62,675 nucleotides of DNA from Anaerotignum sp. (GCF_030625865.1 NZ_DAOUQB010000015.1:1-62675), one strand, 5' to 3'; positions 8,425-18,469 are shown, counted from the first letter of the stretch. Translations and numbers: made by a program. Notes: generated by a model not told the origin, from the letters alone.

Positions 8425-10199
8425 TAGTGTAACGTCCCGTTATCAAGTAATTTTGTTTCAGGAAGCCCCAATAACTTGTTGTTCTTATTAATAACGTCAT
8501 TGCTCCATTTCTTTGGAGCAGGAAGAACCTCAACGCCTGCCATCTTATTCTTCAGCATCTGAATTGCACGCACTGCTACTTCTTTCGTTACACATGAGCA
8601 CCCGGCAACATTATTCTCAAATCCGCCCTGATCCATATTCTCTTCAATCATAGCTGTAGCGTACTCATTACCGACCACTAACTGCCCCTGATAAGCACAG
8701 AAAGATACGCCGACTACAGGAATTCCACGCTTACCTGCCTGACCGATATGCTGAATAAAATCAATATGGTTGTTACCAAAACCCTCAGTTGTGATGATAC
8801 AGCCATCAATATCAAGACCTTCCAATAATGATCCAAGTCTCTCAGATACCCATAACTTCTCATCGTTAACCTGCGGCGATCCAATGCATACAACACCTAT
8901 TAAATCTAATTCTTCATCCATTGCCAAACCTTCTACCAGGGGTTCACGGATATAATGACGAGTCATCTCTTTGGTTGCGGGTCCAATACAAGTAAGTGCA
9001 TGGATAGATCCGTCTCTAACCTGGTTCGGCGTTAAAATAATAGGAACGTTACCGCAGTCAACGTTCTTCTGTCCACCGAGGATGCCACAAGGTTCTGTAG
9101 GGCAAAGTACGTTATCATGCATTGCGCCCTGTCCCATGATCTCTTTTACAAGAACAACACGAGGGTTCCCTTTTCTTCTAACGTCTTCACAAATTTCTTC
9201 TTTAATTACTTCGCCTTCATATTGCTTTAATTCGTTCCGAACTGCCTGAATGATATAGTCCTGGCATTTATGTGCCGCAAAAGGCCCCGGTCTTGTCATT
9301 CCTGAAAGTCTCTTAATCACTGCATGACAACGAATGATAATATCATTTTCATCTGCACAACCGGGATGTCCGAAATACATCTTTTCATCAAGGAATCCCT
9401 CTGAAGAACCAAATTCATGAACCTGCACGCCATCCTCGTCAACACCCGTAAGCATAAAGACTACGCCGTCTGCCACTTTTGTGATTCCTTCGCCTAACTC
9501 TCCCTCGATCTTTGTTGCAATGGGGCATACATCCATAATTGTTTCTGTATAGAGGTGACGTTCCTCAGGTTTTATTACATCCAGTTTCAAGCTGACACAT
9601 AAAGGATCTTCTTCCGCTGCTTTTTTTACGATGCTTCCATCAATTGTTATCTTTCCGTCTTTAATTGATGTTTTCTTTCCAATCTCAGCATCAACAATTT
9701 TGATATGCTTCTTGATTAGTTTTCTGATTACATGCTTCTCACCCTTGTTCTCCTGTACAGGTGCCGGTACCTGCATGCTGCCGCCAAGTGCTGCTCCAAC
9801 AGGAATATCTAGAGATAATCCTTCTAACTTATCAATATTTACATGAATCATACCAGTTCCTCCTACATATGTATTTGAAGCCATAATCTGTTCTGAATCT
9901 TTTTCATCTTTCACCAATGCAGTGGCCTTAAGCGCTGTCTCAACCTGATTAACCTTATCCAATACATCCCTTGTAATTGGTGTCAGAGCTTCTACATTTG
10001 TTAATAATGTGCTTCCCAACACCTGTTCAATTGTAAGTGCATCATCACTCAAAGTGAGCAGCCCTGCATCAATCATATCTTCGAATAACCCTGGATCTTC
10101 CAAGTCTGCTGCTCCGATAACCGCCCCTTTCTCCCTACGACAACAAAAAATTGCCGGATCTTTTAAATGATTTTTTAATGTTTCCTGTGTAATTGACAT
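8424..10199 (-). CDS. prdA: D-proline reductase PrdA proprotein (pyruvoyl subunit precursor)
   Basis: A 591-residue proprotein. In the characterised enzyme it is cleaved at an internal cysteine to give a large subunit and a small subunit whose N-terminus becomes a pyruvoyl group that binds D-proline. The matching site here is T403-C404 in SIHALTCIGP, which would give fragments of about 403 and 188 residues. The C-terminal part carries GFGNNHIDF and NVAGCSCVTKE. Start ATG at 10199 follows GGGGTG by several bases. The stop overlaps the next ATG. Length and cleavage position agree with the family. Confidence 0.95.
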   Translation of the reverse strand: MSITQETLKNHLKDPAIFCCRREKGAVIGAADLEDPGLFEDMIDAGLLTLSDDALTIEQVLGSTLLTNVEALTPITRDVLDKVNQVETALKATALVKDEKDSEQIMASNTYVGGTGMIHVNIDKLEGLSLDIPVGAALGGSMQVPAPVQENKGEKHVIRKLIKKHIKIVDAEIGKKTSIKDGKITIDGSIVKKAAEEDPLCVSLKLDVIKPEERHLYTETIMDVCPIATKIEGELGEGITKVADGVVFMLTGVDEDGVQVHEFGSSEGFLDEKMYFGHPGCADENDIIIRCHAVIKRLSGMTRPGPFAAHKCQDYIIQAVRNELKQYEGEVIKEEICEDVRRKGNPRVVLVKEIMGQGAMHDNVLCPTEPCGILGGQKNVDCGNVPIILTPNQVRDGSIHALTCIGPATKEMTRHYIREPLVEGLAMDEELDLIGVVCIGSPQVNDEKLWVSERLGSLLEGLDIDGCIITTEGFGNNHIDFIQHIGQAGKRGIPVVGVSFCAYQGQLVVGNEYATAMIEENMDQGGFENNVAGCSCVTKEVAVRAIQMLKNKMAGVEVLPAPKKWSNDVINKNNKLLGLPETKLLDNGTLH

Positions 10200-10316
10200 T
10201 TGTTATCACACCCCTTTTTTTATTTTGTTTTATCTTTTCAACTCCTTCATGGAATTGTAAAGTGCTATCGTTTATACATCCGATCTTATTTCTATCAAAA
10301 CCCTTGGCTTTTACTT

Positions 10317-11612
10317 TTATTCTTTTATTCTTCGTACCAGTTTCATGTTTACTGCACGCAAGGGACCGTCTGTACAATGATAAACCGGTAATTTCAACTG
10401 TGGTGCACATGACATAACCGTATTGGAGCAATCTGTACAATTACTAATCAGCAAAGCCTGTGCCCCATCTTTTTTTAATTTCAAAACCTTTTGCACCTGA
10501 CCTGGACATTTTCCCGGGTTTTCACACTTTCTCGTCCCGTTTTTTAATTCTTTTGCTTGTTTGCAATACTCTATTCCTACAACCTTGGAACCCATGCTTG
10601 CTGCAATCTGCTCTAATCGCTCTTTGTTCCCACCGCACGCACATACCAAAAGTCCTATTTTTTCAGGTCCCTTCCAAAATTCTTCTGTTGCAATCAAACC
10701 TCCTGTTGTTTTAATAATGGGATCTTCAAGGCTTACCCTTTTTCCTGTAAATGGACCGCCCATAACAATTTCTCCATATTCCAAACCGATTCCGCCGGCT
10801 TCTTTAAACACATCACCAATGAGCATACCAAGGGGCATATCAAGCATAACCTGAAGTAACTTTCCCTGTAACTTTCCCGCAACCGTCATATCTTTCTCTA
10901 TTAGCGGCTTCTTATCTTCCACGGCTTCACGAATTTTGAATACTGTTTCCGCATTTATAACAATGGCATTGGCAGCCATGGGAAGCTGATCAACTTCTAA
11001 AAGTGTTCCAAGAACCTCACGCACAATTGCTCTTTCTTCCCCCATGGGATACATATTAGGGAGGGTTGCCACTGCAATATTTGATTCATTGATACCTGTT
11101 TTCAGCCGTTCAATCTCTTCTGTGTGAATATTCTTGATTGCAATAATTCCCTTGTTCGCCTTTACCGCTTCCATTACAATTTTGAGTCCTTTGATTAATT
11201 TATCTGCTTCTGTATCAATACGACGCATATTATGGTCTAATATCGGCTCACATTCTGCAGCATTTACAATCACCGTTCCCTCACCCGTAAATGGTTTTTG
11301 TAACTTTGCATATGTAGGAAATCCGGCTCCACCAAGTCCTACCAAACCTGATTCCCGAATCAAATCCAACGGTGCATCAGACGTAAGCTTTACATATTCT
11401 TTAGACTGTATTTCATCGGCAATAATACGAATTTGCTGTTCTGTGACTTCTTCTACCTCGCCTGATATGCTGGAAAAAACATTTGCTCCAAGTTGATCTT
11501 TCGGTGCCTCCGCAATCAGCTGACCTCTCAATACTTTGTCTCCCTTTTGTACAATTGGTTTCGATGGACTCCCAATATGCTGTTTTAATAGATATGAGAA
11601 TTTCCGTTTCAT
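10317..11612 (-). CDS. prdC: PrdC, RnfC-like electron-transfer protein of proline reductase
   Basis: A 431-residue RnfC/NqrF-like protein. It has a lipoyl-like N-terminal barrel, an FMN/NADH-binding core (ESGLVGLGGAGFPTYAK and MYPMGEERAI) and a cysteine-rich C-terminus (LLVCACGG, CENPGKCPG, SNCTDCSNT). It is thought to pass electrons from NADH to PrdA/PrdB. Some family members carry selenocysteine; this frame has no internal UGA and shows cysteines only. The start is the second of two ATGs, eight bases after AAGGAG. It is the first gene of the operon, with a 118-base gap before prdA that contains no other gene. Confidence 0.9.
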   Translation of the reverse strand: MKRKFSYLLKQHIGSPSKPIVQKGDKVLRGQLIAEAPKDQLGANVFSSISGEVEEVTEQQIRIIADEIQSKEYVKLTSDAPLDLIRESGLVGLGGAGFPTYAKLQKPFTGEGTVIVNAAECEPILDHNMRRIDTEADKLIKGLKIVMEAVKANKGIIAIKNIHTEEIERLKTGINESNIAVATLPNMYPMGEERAIVREVLGTLLEVDQLPMAANAIVINAETVFKIREAVEDKKPLIEKDMTVAGKLQGKLLQVMLDMPLGMLIGDVFKEAGGIGLEYGEIVMGGPFTGKRVSLEDPIIKTTGGLIATEEFWKGPEKIGLLVCACGGNKERLEQIAASMGSKVVGIEYCKQAKELKNGTRKCENPGKCPGQVQKVLKLKKDGAQALLISNCTDCSNTVMSCAPQLKLPVYHCTDGPLRAVNMKLVRRIKE

Positions 11613-11729
11613 TTTCATCTCTCCTTAGCTTTTTGTACATTTTAAAGTCGAAATATGCTATTCAATTCCCTTTGCTTCTTAAAAACATTTAGCGTATATT
11701 TAGAGTATATTTATAATATTGATATTTGT

Positions 11730-11743
11730 ATAACGATTGTTAT
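11730..11743. promoter_or_regulatory. Candidate LysR-type binding site upstream of prdC
   Basis: ATAAC-N4-GTTAT is a perfect interrupted palindrome that fits the loose T-N11-A LysR consensus. It lies about 118 bases upstream of the prdC start in the divergent region leading to a LysR gene. It is a candidate operator only, because short palindromes are common in AT-rich DNA. Confidence 0.3.
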
Positions 11744-11949
11744 TTCTATCAGTTAGTACAAACATTCATACTTGACCGGATTGTAACGCACCCGTATAGT
11801 TTGGTAAAATATAACTAAATCCAAAGAACTGTTGCAAATGGCAAAAACCTTATTTAAAAGAAAAAGCTCTTCGCCTCTATTCTGGAAGAATGTCGGACGA
11901 AAAAGCTTTATCGAACAATATCATATGAAAAAGAGCACATAATTTACTG

Positions 11950-12265
11950 ATTACAACAGCACCCGTAATAACGCCAATAAATTAAATTTTCAAGAAGAAA
12001 ACGATACCTATAAGAAATCAGACATCTACAATAAGAACTCGTAGATGTGCAAAAGAAAAATTCCTTCTCAAAGCAGAACTAGCAATAAATATGCATACAA
12101 CTGCTTAAAAAAGACATACACCTAGTAAAGAGATCATTCTTCAAAGCGACCAAAGAAGCCAGTTTACATCAACAAATTTGAAAGACTTTTGTGAGAAAAA
12201 TTATGTACATCACCGCATGCGTTGCGCTGGTTGTCCATATAATAAACCACCAATGAAGTGTTTTT
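11950..12265 (+). pseudogene. Possible decayed transposase (IS1182-like)
   Basis: The 805 bases between prdC and the LysR gene hold no intact gene. One frame reads NFQEENDTY near 11985-12011. A different frame reads CEKNYVHHRMRCAGCPYNKPPMKC near 12190-12261 (quoted in parts: a CxxCP-x6-C cluster). This order, an acidic DTY box followed by a CxxCP-C cluster, is typical of the C-terminal half of IS1182 transposases. Stops and frame changes separate the parts. The match is weak and may be chance. Confidence 0.25.
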
Positions 12266-12444
12266 TTAATACACTTAAAGCGAATATTTTAACTTGTATT
12301 CCTTTCACTCATCTGATGAACTCAATCAGGGAATCTATGAGTTTATTTATGTGAATACAATTATGAAAAACCTCATTCTAATTTTATACTCTAGTATTAT
12401 TTTACCTGACTAGTGTCAAACCTCTTTTAGAAAGGTGTGTATTC

Positions 12445-13332
12445 ATGGATCTCAATACTTATAAATTATTTAACATTGTAGCTGAACACGAAAATATTTC
12501 TTATGCTGCCAATTTAACAAAATATACACAGTCGAGTGTAAGCCATACCATGAAACGACTTGAAGATGAATTGGGCTTAAAGCTGTTTACAAGAGATAGA
12601 TATGGTGTTCATTTGACAACGGTTGGGCATGAACTGATCCCTAAGGTCAGAGAACTACTTGCTACCCATGCACAATTAGAACAATTCATAGATGATATTA
12701 AAGGTATTGAGTCTGGTACTATAAACATCGGTACGTTTTCAAGTATTGCTATTCACTGGCTACCTGCAATATTAGACGCCTACCATAAAAAACATCCCCA
12801 AATACATATTTTAATAAAAGAAGGTGGTATTGATGAACTCTACTCCTGGGTAACTAATCGGGATGTGGATTTCTGCTTTTATAATTATTGGCCAAGCCAC
12901 AATATTGAATTTATACCTATACAAGAAGATGACTATGTGGCAATTTTCCCGAAAGACTACCCCTTAGATAAGGATCTTGAAGCCTATCCTATTAGCAACT
13001 TCCATGAGAAACCTTTTATCTTGTTTGACCCAAGTATTGAAAAAAATATTCAAAGATTATTGGCAGAACAATATGTATCACCATACATACTTTGCTCCTC
13101 AAGAGAAGACTTTACCATTATGTCTATGGTTGAACATCATTTAGGCCTCAGTATTCTTCCACGTCTAATTGTAGAACAACGAAAAGAAAATCTGCAGATA
13201 CTACCGTTGTCGCCTTCTTATCAAAGAATTCTTGGTATCGGAATAAAATCGTACAAAGATGCTTCTCCAGCTGCAAAAAGATTCATTGATTTTGTAATGG
13301 ATTTTTTTAACAAAAAATTATCTTTCCAGTAG
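12445..13332 (+). CDS. LysR-family transcriptional regulator next to the prd operon
   Basis: A 295-residue LysR regulator with an N-terminal winged helix-turn-helix (residues 1-60, including SSVSHTMKRLEDELGLKLF) and an effector-binding domain from about residue 90. The start follows AAAGG. It diverges from prdC across an 832-base gap. In Clostridioides difficile the operon is activated by the sigma-54 regulator PrdR, which is absent here, and no -24/-12 promoter was seen. This protein is therefore the best local candidate for proline-dependent control, but that is inference. Confidence 0.9.
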   Translation: MDLNTYKLFNIVAEHENISYAANLTKYTQSSVSHTMKRLEDELGLKLFTRDRYGVHLTTVGHELIPKVRELLATHAQLEQFIDDIKGIESGTINIGTFSSIAIHWLPAILDAYHKKHPQIHILIKEGGIDELYSWVTNRDVDFCFYNYWPSHNIEFIPIQEDDYVAIFPKDYPLDKDLEAYPISNFHEKPFILFDPSIEKNIQRLLAEQYVSPYILCSSREDFTIMSMVEHHLGLSILPRLIVEQRKENLQILPLSPSYQRILGIGIKSYKDASPAAKRFIDFVMDFFNKKLSFQ

Positions 13333-13560
13333 ATCAAAATTTCCGTTTGTTCCAACATGTCATTGTTGAATAACAATTTTTTTGTTGAAATAAATCCCAT
13401 ATATTTAGAAAGAAATAAAACTTAATTCCTTAATAGACGAATAACAGCGCCGATTTACTTCTTAAAAATTTAAATAAGCAAAGGCCGCATTTTCTAAAAG
13501 ATCACACTAAATATTCCTATGCCTAATACAAACGTTACTAATCTTACTGTTGGCATCTTT

Positions 13561-13593
13561 GCCTTTAGCCTTTTTCGCTAAGGGCTTTTTGTT
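13561..13593 (+). terminator. Rho-independent terminator
   Basis: GCCTTTAGC and GCTAAGGGC form a 9-bp stem with one G-U pair and a 7-base loop, followed by a T-rich run. It would end the LysR transcript. The rest of 13333-13762 is AT-rich with nothing recognisable. Confidence 0.7.
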
Positions 13594-13762
13594 ATGTGTT
13601 TTTAAATATAAATCCCAGTGTTTTTTAGCAACCAGAATATAAAAAAGCAAATAATTCGGAAAATGCTTGATTATTGTTTTGCCATTTTAATTAACCTTCC
13701 TTACTGTCTGTTTTATGAAAAAAGGACTAAGTCTATAGGTTTTTAACCTAAGGCTTAGCCCC

Positions 13763-14215
13763 TTATAAAATCCATTTCTCTTTTTTAATATTAAATACAA
13801 CTCCTTTACACCAAAATTCTTTATTTTGATACTTGTATTTTAATTTTCGAAACTGTAGATACAACAGCGTACTGCTTTTTCCCTTCAGCACCTCACGAAA
13901 CTGGAACTGCTTTTTGGATGGCATCTCTAACAGCAAATCTCCCATACCCTTTTCCTTTGTCACTGCCAGAAACCCATAAGCTGTATATATAATAATAGTT
14001 GTCACCAGTTATAGGAACCCACGCTGTTTCAAGTGAACCATATTCAATAAAAACCGGAGCCCTTGCATTTCATGACCTTCCTTCAACCGGTCTGAAAGCC
14101 ATTGTCGCTTTGCTTCAATCCCTTGATGGGGCTTTTTACTGCGGATAATACAGAATAAATACTCATTTTCAAAGTTTTCTGTTGTTAAGTTTACAAAATC
14201 AATATTCATGTTCAC
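13763..14215 (-). pseudogene. Frameshifted YoaP-like GNAT acetyltransferase
   Basis: The first frame (from 14215) begins like YoaP-family acetyltransferases: VNLTTENFENEYLFCIIRSKK, then GIEAKRQWLSDRLKEGH. About 110 bases before its stop the homology moves to another frame, which reads EYGSLETAWVPITGDNYYYI and WVSGSDKGKGYG, the family's core and acetyl-CoA loop. Further stops interrupt the C-terminal part. The two short open frames at 14009-14215 and 13763-14005 are therefore pieces of one broken gene, not two small proteins. Family recognition is from remembered motifs. Confidence 0.75.
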
Positions 14216-14439
14216 CCTCGCTAAAAAAATATAAAATCACAATGCATACAAGTTATTAATTCCCCCAAAACCTAATTTTTCATCTGTCTTTTGTATCTTG
14301 TATATTGCCTTTTTTCTTTTACCATAATAAAAAGTCTCCTATGATATCATATTTTAGCATAGAAGACCCTATAAAATCTATTTACAGAAAAACTTTCAAA
14401 ACCTCCAATAAAACAATATCATGCCCTATCATTGAAAAC

Positions 14440-15564
14440 CTAAAACATTAATGTTCCCGGTTTATAACCATCCGGTAATTCTTCTTCACTCAAAAATTTG
14501 AAATTATCGTCACGCAGTATTGGTAAAAATACTTCATATGGTATCTTGGAAAACTCACATCCATAGTTACTAGAGCCAAACCAGCCGCCTTCTTTTCCAT
14601 TTAAGTTCAAACCTCTTGCAAACTTTGTATGGTTTGAACAATCATGAACAACAAACCCCCATTTTTCTTCAACTGCCGCTTTCATAAATTTCAATGTTAA
14701 TTCCCTACTCCAAATAGGTGAAATATAGCCATGTCTGGATATATACATATTCTCTCCCCAATAATTATCTATGTTATTTCCATTCAAATGCAATTCCGCA
14801 CAATTGATAAAATCAAGTTTTGTATCCAAAATTGCTGGTTTTTTCTTAAAAAAGGCATCAAAGAATTCCGGTGTCATGGGTGTCTCAATGCCCACGTTCT
14901 TAATATATTTTTTTGCTATTCCAATATTTTCAATCACCTTGTCTGAACAATTTGAAGCCCCCAAGTTAAAACGTATTTCATCAAGGCCTGCCTCGCTCAA
15001 AGCTTTTAGTGTTTCTTCTGTCGCCAAAACACCATTTGTATAAAGATGTTGATGAATACCTGCAGCCCTAAATTTCTTTATCACGGAATAATATTTTTCA
15101 ATTTCCATAAATGGTTCTAAATAAACATAAGAAACACCTGTGGGTTTTGGCTGAATTGTAAGAAGTAAATCAATGTCTTTTTCATAAAATTTTGTTCCTC
15201 CAATTTCCCACATTCCTTCTCCAATAGGCGCAATCTCATCCAATTCTCCAAAATTATAGCAAAACTTACACTCTAAATTGCATTTGTTTGTTTTTCTGAT
15301 TGCAGTCAAACCTGTGCCCAAGAGGCAAGAACAACATCCTTTGGGGAATTTCTTATCCTCGCCTACATAAAAAGTTCGGTTTTCCAAAGTTTTTAAACCT
15401 TTGATTTCCGACATTAACATATCATTTCTATAATCAACTGCCCCTTCAATTTGTGCAAAGACAGCATACATAATTTCTTGCTGTGTAGTCAAAAGCGTTT
15501 CATCTTCCGGCAAAGCAGAGAAAAATTCAAACCACATTAGTGCATCTTTTTTTGAAATTTTCAT
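14440..15564 (-). CDS. Radical SAM protein of unknown function
   Basis: A 374-residue protein. The start is the ATG at 15564 preceded by AAAGGAG; an in-frame ATG upstream lacks a site. The radical SAM motif CNLECKFC gives C95, C99 and C102. It is preceded by an unusual GCCSC cluster (C77, C78, C80) that could bind metal. Downstream are TIM-barrel motifs (YLEPFMEIEKYY, LYTNGVL, EIRFNLGAS). There is no recognisable SPASM domain or substrate domain. It stands alone, with no peptide precursor or carrier protein visible nearby, and lies beside a decayed gene. The substrate cannot be assigned. Confidence 0.8.
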   Translation of the reverse strand: MKISKKDALMWFEFFSALPEDETLLTTQQEIMYAVFAQIEGAVDYRNDMLMSEIKGLKTLENRTFYVGEDKKFPKGCCSCLLGTGLTAIRKTNKCNLECKFCYNFGELDEIAPIGEGMWEIGGTKFYEKDIDLLLTIQPKPTGVSYVYLEPFMEIEKYYSVIKKFRAAGIHQHLYTNGVLATEETLKALSEAGLDEIRFNLGASNCSDKVIENIGIAKKYIKNVGIETPMTPEFFDAFFKKKPAILDTKLDFINCAELHLNGNNIDNYWGENMYISRHGYISPIWSRELTLKFMKAAVEEKWGFVVHDCSNHTKFARGLNLNGKEGGWFGSSNYGCEFSKIPYEVFLPILRDDNFKFLSEEELPDGYKPGTLMF

Positions 15565-15820
15565 ATTATTCTCCTTTAAGGTTTCCTTCAGCAAAACACA
15601 ACGTTCTGAAAAACTTTATCTTTTTACAATATTGCATCAGCTTATCAGAAAGTCTATTGTTTGCATTTTTTCATCTTGATTTTTAACTAACCTATTATAC
15701 CATAAAGTCCATTTAGAAGAACAGCCATACCGCATAATTTATCCACATTCAGCATGATACATTGGGATTATTTTCATTTATCACTCATCCACTTTATTCT
15801 CAAAAACTTTCTTTACTTTA

Positions 15821-15865
15821 AAAAAACGGCTATCTGCTCATACAAATTTAGAACAGATAGCCGTT
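15821..15865 (-). terminator. Rho-independent terminator
   Basis: AACGGCTATCTG and CAGATAGCCGTT form a perfect 12-bp stem. Read on the minus strand it is followed by a run of T, ending transcription of the CoA-disulfide-reductase fusion gene. Confidence 0.85.
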
Positions 15866-15896
15866 GATCCCATCATTTAAATGTTATTGCTAATTT

Positions 15897-18377
15897 TTAA
15901 ATAAACAAATTCACATTAGATTCTTCCGCATCTCCGAGGTAAGATGCAACCCCAGCATATTCAACACCGTCAAGTAATTCATCCTTTGTAATTCCCATAA
16001 TATCCATTGACATGGTACAGGCAACCAATTTGATTCCTTTGTTCATTGCATGCTGCATCAATGTTTCCAGAGAATCCACATTTTTGTCTCTCATAACTTT
16101 CTTCATCATAGCAGTTCCCATACCGCCCATGTGCATCTTAGAAAGTTTCAGCTTTTGACTTCCTCTTGGCATCATAGAGCCAAACATTCTGTCCATAAAC
16201 GGTTTTTTCACGGAAGGCCCATGAGATTTTCTTAAAGCATTAAGTCCCCAGAAAGTAAAAAACATGGTAACCGGTCTGCCCATAGAAGCAGCACCATTTG
16301 CGATAATGAATGATGCAAGTACCTTATCCAAATCACCGCTGAAAACAATAATTGTCTTTCCTTGGGGTGTATCTATCACTTGGTTTTCCTTTTTGGGGGT
16401 TACACCTTCTCCACCCTTTTTAATAAAAACAATATTTTCTTTGTTTTCTCTTTCTGTCTTTACCAGAGTATTTCCCGTTCTGCGGCACCATGAAGCAATA
16501 TCCGCTGAGAATCCCATATCCGTAGCGGATACCTTCAAAATTTCATTCTCCTTCATATCAGAGATTGTTTCACTCACCTTCATAATGGGCCCCGGACACT
16601 GTAAGCCACAGCAATTCAAAACTTTCATTTCTTTATCAGAAATTCTTGCTGGTTCTTCATTCTTTTTTTTTTCTTCAGGTTCGAAATGGGTTGTGCTGTT
16701 TTCATAGTGCATGGATTTATAAAATGATGTTCCGCCTGCCAATACAGTCACCTTTTTGAACCCATTTTGTCTTAAAATTCGTGCCGCATTATAAGAACGT
16801 ACACCAATTGTGCAATATATAATAATCACTTTGTTTTTATCCAATTCGCCAAATCTCTTATGCACCTGACCTATAGGAATATGATAAGAGCCTGGAATTG
16901 CAAATACCATTCTTTCCATGTCTTCAGTTACGTCCAAAACAACATATTCATTTTTCTTGCTTTCATCAGCCATTAAGGCATCCAATTCGTTCCACTGAAC
17001 AAAGCTTACTAAATCGTGTAAAATATTCTCTGCTACAAACCCCAACATATTAACAGGATCTTTTGCAGAAGAAAATGGTGGTGCATAAGCAAGTTCCAAT
17101 TCTTCCAGATCATAGACGTTTCCGTTTAAGCGCATTGTGGTAGCAAGGGTATCAATTCGTTTATCTACACCATCCTGCCCAACAATCTGCCCACCAAGGA
17201 TTTTTCCTTCTTTATCAAAAATCATTTTAAGGATTAAAGGTGTTGCTCCGGGATAGTATCCGGCATGGGATTTCTGGTTAATCAATGCCACAAAATAGTC
17301 CTGGTTTTTTACTTTTCCCATAGCTTTTAATTGTTTTTCATTCAGTCCCGTACTTGCAACATTTAAGTCAAATACCTTTGCCACTGCAGTTCCTAATGTT
17401 CCGTTATATGTTTTCTTGTCTCCAACCAAGTTATCTGCCAATATACGAGCCTGCTTATTTGCGGGACCGGCAAGGGGTATCATTGTTTTCTCTTTTGTCA
17501 CATAATTGGAAACTTCAATAACATCACCTACTGCATAAATACCAGGGATAGAGGTTTGGAGATACTCATCAACAAGCACGCCGCCTTTTTTATTCAGTGC
17601 CATTCCTGCTTGTTTTGCAAGTTCACTGTTTGGTCTTACACCAATGGATAAAATAACCAAATCAGCTTCCACAACTGTTCCGCTTGTCAATTCGATTTGT
17701 ACCACATTTCCTTTATGATGGAATTCTTTTACACCATCGCCCAAAATCAAATTAACCCGATTCATTACCATATTTTCATGAACCAAATTGGCCATTTCAG
17801 GATCAACCGGTGCCATAACCTGAGTCTGCATTTCAATTACGGAAACTTCCAAGCCTTCTTCATGAAGATTTTCAGCCATTTCAAGACCAATAAAACCTCC
17901 ACCGATTACAGCCGCACGTTTCGGTTTTTTCTCTGTAAGATAAGCTTTAATTTGATCTGTATCAGGTACTGTCCACAAAGTAAAAATATTATCGGAATTA
18001 ATTCCAGGGATAGGAGGCTTTATGGGTGAAGAACCTGTCGCCAAAACTAAATTATCGTAGGTCTCTTCATAAACCTCACCTGTTTTTTTATTTTTTACCT
18101 CGATTTTTTTCTCTTCTGGAATAATTCTTGTTACTTCACTGGATACCCGTACATCAATATTAAATTTATTTTTCATTGCTTCAGGTGTCTGCAGAAGCAG
18201 CGCATCCCTACTTGTGATTACATCCCCGATATAATAAGGCAAACCACAGTTTGCATAGGAAATATAATCGCCTCTTTCCAGCATAATAATCTGCATAGAA
18301 TCGTCTCTTCTACGAAGTCTTGCCGCTGTGGTAGCGCCTCCGGCAACTCCACCAACGATAATAGTCTTTTTAGCCAT
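15897..18377 (-). CDS. CoA-disulfide reductase / rhodanese / TusA / DsrE multidomain protein
   Basis: 826 residues from the ATG at 18377, which follows GAGGGGG; upstream codons lack a site. Modules in order: FAD/NAD(P) disulfide oxidoreductase (about 1-320; GGVAGGATTAARLRR, single catalytic C44 in YANCGLPYY) and a dimerisation domain (about 330-445). Then come a rhodanese domain (about 460-555; active IIIYCTIGVRS), a TusA-like sulfur carrier (about 580-650; CCGLQCPGP) and a DsrE/F-like domain (about 665-826). Together these suggest sulfane-sulfur transfer and reduction, for example of polysulfide or CoA persulfide, in the cytoplasm. A CoA-binding protein is encoded upstream on the same strand. 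Confidence 0.9.
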   Translation of the reverse strand: MAKKTIIVGGVAGGATTAARLRRRDDSMQIIMLERGDYISYANCGLPYYIGDVITSRDALLLQTPEAMKNKFNIDVRVSSEVTRIIPEEKKIEVKNKKTGEVYEETYDNLVLATGSSPIKPPIPGINSDNIFTLWTVPDTDQIKAYLTEKKPKRAAVIGGGFIGLEMAENLHEEGLEVSVIEMQTQVMAPVDPEMANLVHENMVMNRVNLILGDGVKEFHHKGNVVQIELTSGTVVEADLVILSIGVRPNSELAKQAGMALNKKGGVLVDEYLQTSIPGIYAVGDVIEVSNYVTKEKTMIPLAGPANKQARILADNLVGDKKTYNGTLGTAVAKVFDLNVASTGLNEKQLKAMGKVKNQDYFVALINQKSHAGYYPGATPLILKMIFDKEGKILGGQIVGQDGVDKRIDTLATTMRLNGNVYDLEELELAYAPPFSSAKDPVNMLGFVAENILHDLVSFVQWNELDALMADESKKNEYVVLDVTEDMERMVFAIPGSYHIPIGQVHKRFGELDKNKVIIIYCTIGVRSYNAARILRQNGFKKVTVLAGGTSFYKSMHYENSTTHFEPEEKKKNEEPARISDKEMKVLNCCGLQCPGPIMKVSETISDMKENEILKVSATDMGFSADIASWCRRTGNTLVKTERENKENIVFIKKGGEGVTPKKENQVIDTPQGKTIIVFSGDLDKVLASFIIANGAASMGRPVTMFFTFWGLNALRKSHGPSVKKPFMDRMFGSMMPRGSQKLKLSKMHMGGMGTAMMKKVMRDKNVDSLETLMQHAMNKGIKLVACTMSMDIMGITKDELLDGVEYAGVASYLGDAEESNVNLFI

Positions 18378-18469
18378 ATTGTTATCCCCCTCAGCTCTCA
18401 TTGTTATCTGTTTAACAGTTTTATTGATGTCATTATATATAATTTTCGCAGGTTCTGTCTGTAACCATG

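Noticed and set aside
10135-10440. Open frame spanning the prdC-prdA junction
   Set aside because: Overlaps both real genes in another frame, and has no family similarity.
11134-11496. 120-residue open frame opposite prdC
   Set aside because: Mirror of the RnfC-like core in prdC; low-complexity Ser/Pro content typical of antisense frames.
10317-11612. Selenocysteine in PrdC
   Set aside because: Some family members have it, but this frame contains no in-frame UGA.
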